From Halobacteriales archaeon (GTDB lineage: Archaea; Halobacteriota; Halobacteria; Halorutilales; JAHENH01): DNA of 7,723 nucleotides. Both the position numbers and the translations under genes were made by a program. Below the pieces are notes generated by a model. The model searched no databases. It was given only the letters and a program-made list of their open reading frames with translations, and was not told the origin of the DNA. Location: positions 1 through 7,723 of the forward strand of contig JAHENH010000140.1 of the NCBI GenBank assembly GCA_018609935.1, given 5' to 3'. Of this stretch, positions 5,618-7,723 are shown piece after piece. The stretch's first letter is position 1. Each line of letters starts with the position of its first letter.

Positions 5618-6153
5618 CGGAAAAAAATAGAGGTAACGGAAAACAACAACAACAGCAAAAAGACAACAAAAAACGGAGGCATGCGAGTATACATCGTGCT
5701 ATGGGGCAGGCTCCAAGTTCTTCCGAGCTATCTATGGGTAGTGATCTTATTGAAACCCTTATTGATAGTGATCTTCCTGAGGAGCTTGCTAAAGAGATTG
5801 GGAACGAAATCAGTCGTGATTGGGCGTTAGCGAACCTGAAAGAGGATGAACTACGGGAGAGAAAGTTTGATTTGCGGAATACACTAGAAAAAATCTTTAG
5901 TAGTTATCCGCCACCTGAGAGTTTTTTGAAAGGAGAAATCCGACAAGAATTCGGTTTTGATGATACAAAAGAACCCTTAACTCCACACCAGAGACGGCAG
6001 ATAATTGATGCTGTAAACAGTTTCTACGCACGGGCTACACGTAGCCGTGGCGGATGGCAACAAGAAGTACTTGCTGAACAAAGAAGTGAACAGAGAGTTG
6101 TTGAGGGAAGACAGGAAGAAAACCAGGGCTGGATCCGGAAAATGATAGGATAA
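5614..6153 (+). CDS. soluble Gln-rich-start protein, haloarchaeal mobile-element type
   Basis: This 179-residue protein starts with a disordered, basic segment (a run of five Gln at 11-15, then KKRRH), followed by an all-helical, charged body. The stretch NSFYARATRSRGGWQQEVLAEQ, taken as two parts (residues 135-144 and 145-156), reminds me of a protein family common in haloarchaeal plasmids and proviruses, though I cannot check this. There is no membrane segment. The C terminus ends with a small amphipathic motif (WIRKMIG), possibly a docking peptide for a membrane partner. The start overlaps the upstream stop (ATGA), so it is coupled to the three-helix protein. It may be the cytoplasmic subunit of a complex with its membrane neighbours; the actual job is unknown. 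Confidence 0.8.
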   Translation: MTEKNRGNGKQQQQQKDNKKRRHASIHRAMGQAPSSSELSMGSDLIETLIDSDLPEELAKEIGNEISRDWALANLKEDELRERKFDLRNTLEKIFSSYPPPESFLKGEIRQEFGFDDTKEPLTPHQRRQIIDAVNSFYARATRSRGGWQQEVLAEQRSEQRVVEGRQEENQGWIRKMIG

Positions 6154-6166
6154 AAACAAAAAAATT

Positions 6167-6171
6167 GGTGA
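6167..6171 (+). promoter_or_regulatory. weak ribosome binding site of the 306-residue gene
   Basis: GGTGA matches part of the archaeal Shine-Dalgarno consensus (GGAGGTGAT) and lies 13 bases before the ATG at 6185, slightly far. It is the only purine motif in the otherwise A-rich 31-base gap and supports that ATG. Confidence 0.4.
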
Positions 6172-6184
6172 AATAAAAAACAAA

Positions 6185-7105
6185 ATGGCTTCTGTATTGT
6201 CGTTGTTTATATGGTTTTTCGCTGCTACTGGTTTCGGAGCTGTAGTGTTTCTTTTAGGTGCAAGGATATCTGATAAAGCTGCTGATAGCTTGATGGATCT
6301 TGCTACAAAAATGAAAAGCAGAGGATATACATTGATTTTGTTAAGAGATGAAGACGGGAATTTTGATTTACAGCGTGCAGAATTTGAACCACAAAACCGA
6401 GGATACTGGATTCATAACGGAGACAGTAAAGAGTTCTATAGTGCGAAAGGAAAGGGTGGACAGCCTGGAAGATTCTATAAAGCCGGTCTTGTACCAGCAT
6501 ATAGTGGATTAGGTAGTGTTATAGATTTTTCTGCAGCTGAGATTGCTAGGCGTGCTAGGGTTCGGTTTGAGGAGAGTCGTGAAAGGAATCCTGGAAAGAT
6601 AGAGAAACATACGAAAAAACTTGCTACTGATGGTGGACAAATAGTGAATAGTTTGCATGACAGGGTTCGTACTTCTATGTCGGACCACAAGGAGCATTGG
6701 AGGAATAATCTTGTTGAATTAGAAAAGACTCTTGAGGATAATGGATATAGTAGTGCTGATGTTGATTTTGAAACTGTAGATGTGGAAGAAAACGGGGACG
6801 GATTGGTTGATATGTCTGGGGAATTACTTGTGGAGCTTCCTGAGAAGGCTATTGTGGATCCAAGGGATGTGATGAATATGGCTCCATTCGACATCCATCC
6901 TGGAGATATGGATCGAGTTGAATTTAATGCGAAAGCATCTGAGAGTGGTTTGTTCAGCCATATGGGAGCTATCGAGGGAATGATGATACTTGCTGGTGTC
7001 ATCCTTGGTTTTGCCCTTGGATATGCTACTACAGGTGGTGCTGGAGCTAGTGTGGGTAGCGCTATACCTATGGCTCTATCGTTTGTTTTTGGGGTGATAA
7101 AATAA
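6185..7105 (+). CDS. membrane protein with N-terminal anchor and C-terminal helical hairpin (306 residues)
   Basis: The protein has an N-terminal membrane helix (about 4-24), a long soluble domain (25-260), and two C-terminal membrane helices (about 262-280 and 286-304) joined by a glycine-rich turn (ATTGGAGASVG). The soluble part begins with a beta-rich region (TLILLRDEDGNFDLQRAEF...YWIHN) and continues with charged helices (115-182) and an acidic beta segment (190-220). From memory, proteins of this build (N anchor, beta domain with a GN/GK turn, C-terminal glycine-rich helices) occur in haloarchaeal mobile elements next to homologues of the preceding gene; I cannot confirm a family. Basic residues after the first helix (R27, K31) suggest that the large domain is cytoplasmic. 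It follows the 179-residue gene after 31 bases and belongs to the same rightward operon. Confidence 0.8.
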   Translation: MASVLSLFIWFFAATGFGAVVFLLGARISDKAADSLMDLATKMKSRGYTLILLRDEDGNFDLQRAEFEPQNRGYWIHNGDSKEFYSAKGKGGQPGRFYKAGLVPAYSGLGSVIDFSAAEIARRARVRFEESRERNPGKIEKHTKKLATDGGQIVNSLHDRVRTSMSDHKEHWRNNLVELEKTLEDNGYSSADVDFETVDVEENGDGLVDMSGELLVELPEKAIVDPRDVMNMAPFDIHPGDMDRVEFNAKASESGLFSHMGAIEGMMILAGVILGFALGYATTGGAGASVGSAIPMALSFVFGVIK

Positions 7106-7134
7106 TGGAAAGTGATATTGAGGTGGTAGAGTAA
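7105..7134 (+). CDS. possible 9-codon ORF bridging two genes by TAATG overlaps
   Basis: ATG at 7105 shares one base with the TAA of the 306-residue gene, runs nine codons (MESDIEVVE), and its own TAA shares one base with the ATG of the DUF2188-like gene. It contains that gene's ribosome binding site. It may simply carry reinitiating ribosomes from one gene to the next, or be chance. A stable product is unlikely. Confidence 0.3.
   Translation: MESDIEVVE
7120..7125 (+). promoter_or_regulatory. ribosome binding site of the DUF2188-like gene
   Basis: GAGGTG, the best Shine-Dalgarno match in the window, lies 8 bases before the ATG at 7134 and fixes that start. Most other genes here lack such a site and rely on overlaps or leaderless starts. 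Confidence 0.7.
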
Positions 7135-7316
7135 TGGGTGTTTTGCGTATACTTCCAGCTGGTGATATGTGGGAGGTCGAAGGAAATGGAGCTGTATTGA
7201 AGCGTACAAAAACAAAAAAAAGAGCTATGAGTTATGCGAGGAAGAGAGCTGGACCTGGAGATGTATTGATGGTTCATGGCCAACATGGAAAAATATTAGA
7301 CCAGATAGAACTATGA
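7134..7316 (+). CDS. DUF2188-like small protein
   Basis: This 60-residue protein shows the layout of DUF2188 domains: an early Trp (W13) in a strand (MWEVEGNG), a central helix with regularly spaced basic residues after KTKKRA (about 26-38), and a C-terminal strand with the signature VHGQHGKI (47-54), close to the family's usual VHGxDGxI. DUF2188 proteins are short, single-domain and found in bacteria and haloarchaea; their function is not established, as far as I know. The length fits the family. It has a good ribosome binding site and its TGA overlaps the next ATG (ATGA). Its place after the membrane-protein operon suggests an accessory role in the element, not a core one. Confidence 0.7.
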   Translation: MGVLRILPAGDMWEVEGNGAVLKRTKTKKRAMSYARKRAGPGDVLMVHGQHGKILDQIEL

Positions 7317-7417
7317 ATACAAAAATAAATATAGATATATCACCGGTCTGTGGCCAAACACAAGACTTTGGATTTATTGTCTGTGTTGGTCTAAACAGCT
7401 TTTTAGGTGATGTATAG
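7313..7417 (+). CDS. hypothetical 34-residue protein
   Basis: The ATG at 7313 overlaps the stop of the DUF2188-like gene by four bases and opens a 34-codon frame ending at TAG (7415-7417), immediately followed by the ATG of the next gene at 7418. Overlap on one side and zero spacing on the other argue for a translated gene. The product has two Cys (C13 and C24), a mildly hydrophobic second half (FGFIVCVGLNSFLGDV) and no recognised family. The same frame stays open upstream to 7169, but those codons lie inside the DUF2188-like gene in another frame. Confidence 0.5.
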   Translation: MNTKINIDISPVCGQTQDFGFIVCVGLNSFLGDV

Positions 7418-7723
7418 ATGAGTACAACCCTGGAAAAATCTCAAGAAGCTATAGATAAATACAGGAGAGGGGAGATTTCTGATACAGAACTAAGGAGTAG
7501 ATTAGAGGACATAACAGGAAGTAAAAGAGAGATACAAGCCCTCAGAAACCAAGCACAACAAAACCAGCAACAACAACAGCAACAAAACCAGCAACAACAG
7601 CAGAGTCAGACAAAACTTGAGAAGTCCCAGAAAGCTATAGATAAATACAGGAGAGGGGAGATTTCTGATACAGAACTAAGGAGTAGATTAGAGGACATAA
7701 CAGGAAGTAAAAGAGAGATACAA
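7418..7723 (+). CDS. repeat protein with SHOCT-like modules and Gln-rich linkers, 5' part only
   Basis: From the ATG at 7418 an open frame of 102 codons runs off the right edge. It contains two copies of a module of about 36 residues (residues 5-40 and 67-102): LEKSQxAIDKYRRGEISDTE, then LRSRLEDITGSKREIQ. The KYRRGEISDTELRSRL core resembles the SHOCT domain, a short helical hairpin usually at protein ends (typical pattern RYAxGEIxxxEFexrL). Between the copies lies a linker rich in Gln and Asn (about 41-66). The module helices look amphipathic, so the whole may be a flexible tandem oligomerising or scaffold protein. The start follows directly after the stop of the 34-residue ORF. More copies may lie outside the window. 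The gene call is firm; the SHOCT assignment is moderate and the role unknown. Confidence 0.75.
   Translation, partial: MSTTLEKSQEAIDKYRRGEISDTELRSRLEDITGSKREIQALRNQAQQNQQQQQQQNQQQQQSQTKLEKSQKAIDKYRRGEISDTELRSRLEDITGSKREIQ
7446..7537 (+). repeat. direct repeat, copy 1 (92 bp, identical to 7632-7723)
   Basis: Bases 7446-7537 recur without a mismatch at 7632-7723, a period of 186 bases (62 codons), in the same reading frame. The second copy ends only because the window ends. The bases just before the copies encode the same residues (LEKSQ) with different third-position bases. Confidence 0.95.
7632..7723 (+). repeat. direct repeat, copy 2 (identical to 7446-7537, reaches window edge)
   Basis: This is the second copy of the in-frame 186-base-period repeat; its right end is not visible. 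The region between the copies (7538-7631) mainly encodes Gln and Asn (CAA, CAG, AAC), itself low-complexity and prone to slippage. Confidence 0.95.

Noticed and set aside
6475..7215. Long open frame on the minus strand (246 codons) under the 306-residue gene
   Set aside because: It is antisense to a well-formed membrane-protein gene, Ser/Thr/Pro-rich as expected for a reverse-frame shadow, and has no start signal or operon context.
7538..7631. CAA/CAG-rich tract as a separate microsatellite or non-coding repeat
   Set aside because: It stays in frame as a Gln/Asn linker between two matching protein modules, so it is part of the coding sequence.

Overview
The window looks archaeal, probably from a low-GC euryarchaeon of a salty habitat. 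The reasons are an archaeal-type presenilin-like (PSH) protease, a DUF2188-type small protein, a TATA-like box about 27 bases upstream of the start codon at both ends of a divergent promoter region (leaderless transcription), few strong ribosome binding sites, and a surface-type protein crowded with N-glycosylation sequons. Several proteins (the ATPase, the 179-residue protein, the 306-residue protein) remind me of families carried by haloarchaeal plasmids and proviruses. The base composition is far poorer in GC than typical haloarchaea, so a Nanohaloarchaeota-, Methanonatronarchaeia- or Haloquadratum-like host is possible. The taxon is inference; nothing here proves it.

Layout. Bases 1-439 hold the 5' part of a D12-class adenine DNA methyltransferase on the minus strand, cut by the window edge. 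After an AT-rich spacer (440-592) comes a tight leftward operon, read from 4117 down to 593: a basic 101-residue protein, a 234-residue helical protein, a P-loop ATPase with a C-terminal helix-turn-helix, a doubtful basic Cys-containing ORF, an intramembrane aspartyl protease of the presenilin/SPP clan, and a two-helix membrane protein coupled to the protease by an ATGA overlap. Bases 4118-4269 are a shared divergent promoter region with a 15-bp palindrome. The rightward genes start at 4270: two membrane proteins with related glycine-rich tails (149 and 156 residues), a three-helix membrane protein (101), a soluble Gln-rich protein (179), a membrane-anchored protein (306), a possible 9-codon ORF, a DUF2188-like protein (60), a 34-residue ORF, and the start of a protein built of repeated SHOCT-like modules separated by Gln-rich linkers, cut by the right edge.

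Interpretation (inference). The window reads as the core of an integrated or extrachromosomal mobile element, such as a provirus, plasmid or transfer/secretion-like module. A HerA/FtsK/Zot-flavoured ATPase could drive transport or assembly, and a set of small membrane proteins, one heavily sequon-bearing, could form a membrane or surface complex. An intramembrane protease dedicated to the element might process one of them. I recognise no capsid, integrase, replication or relaxase gene in the window, so the kind of element remains open.
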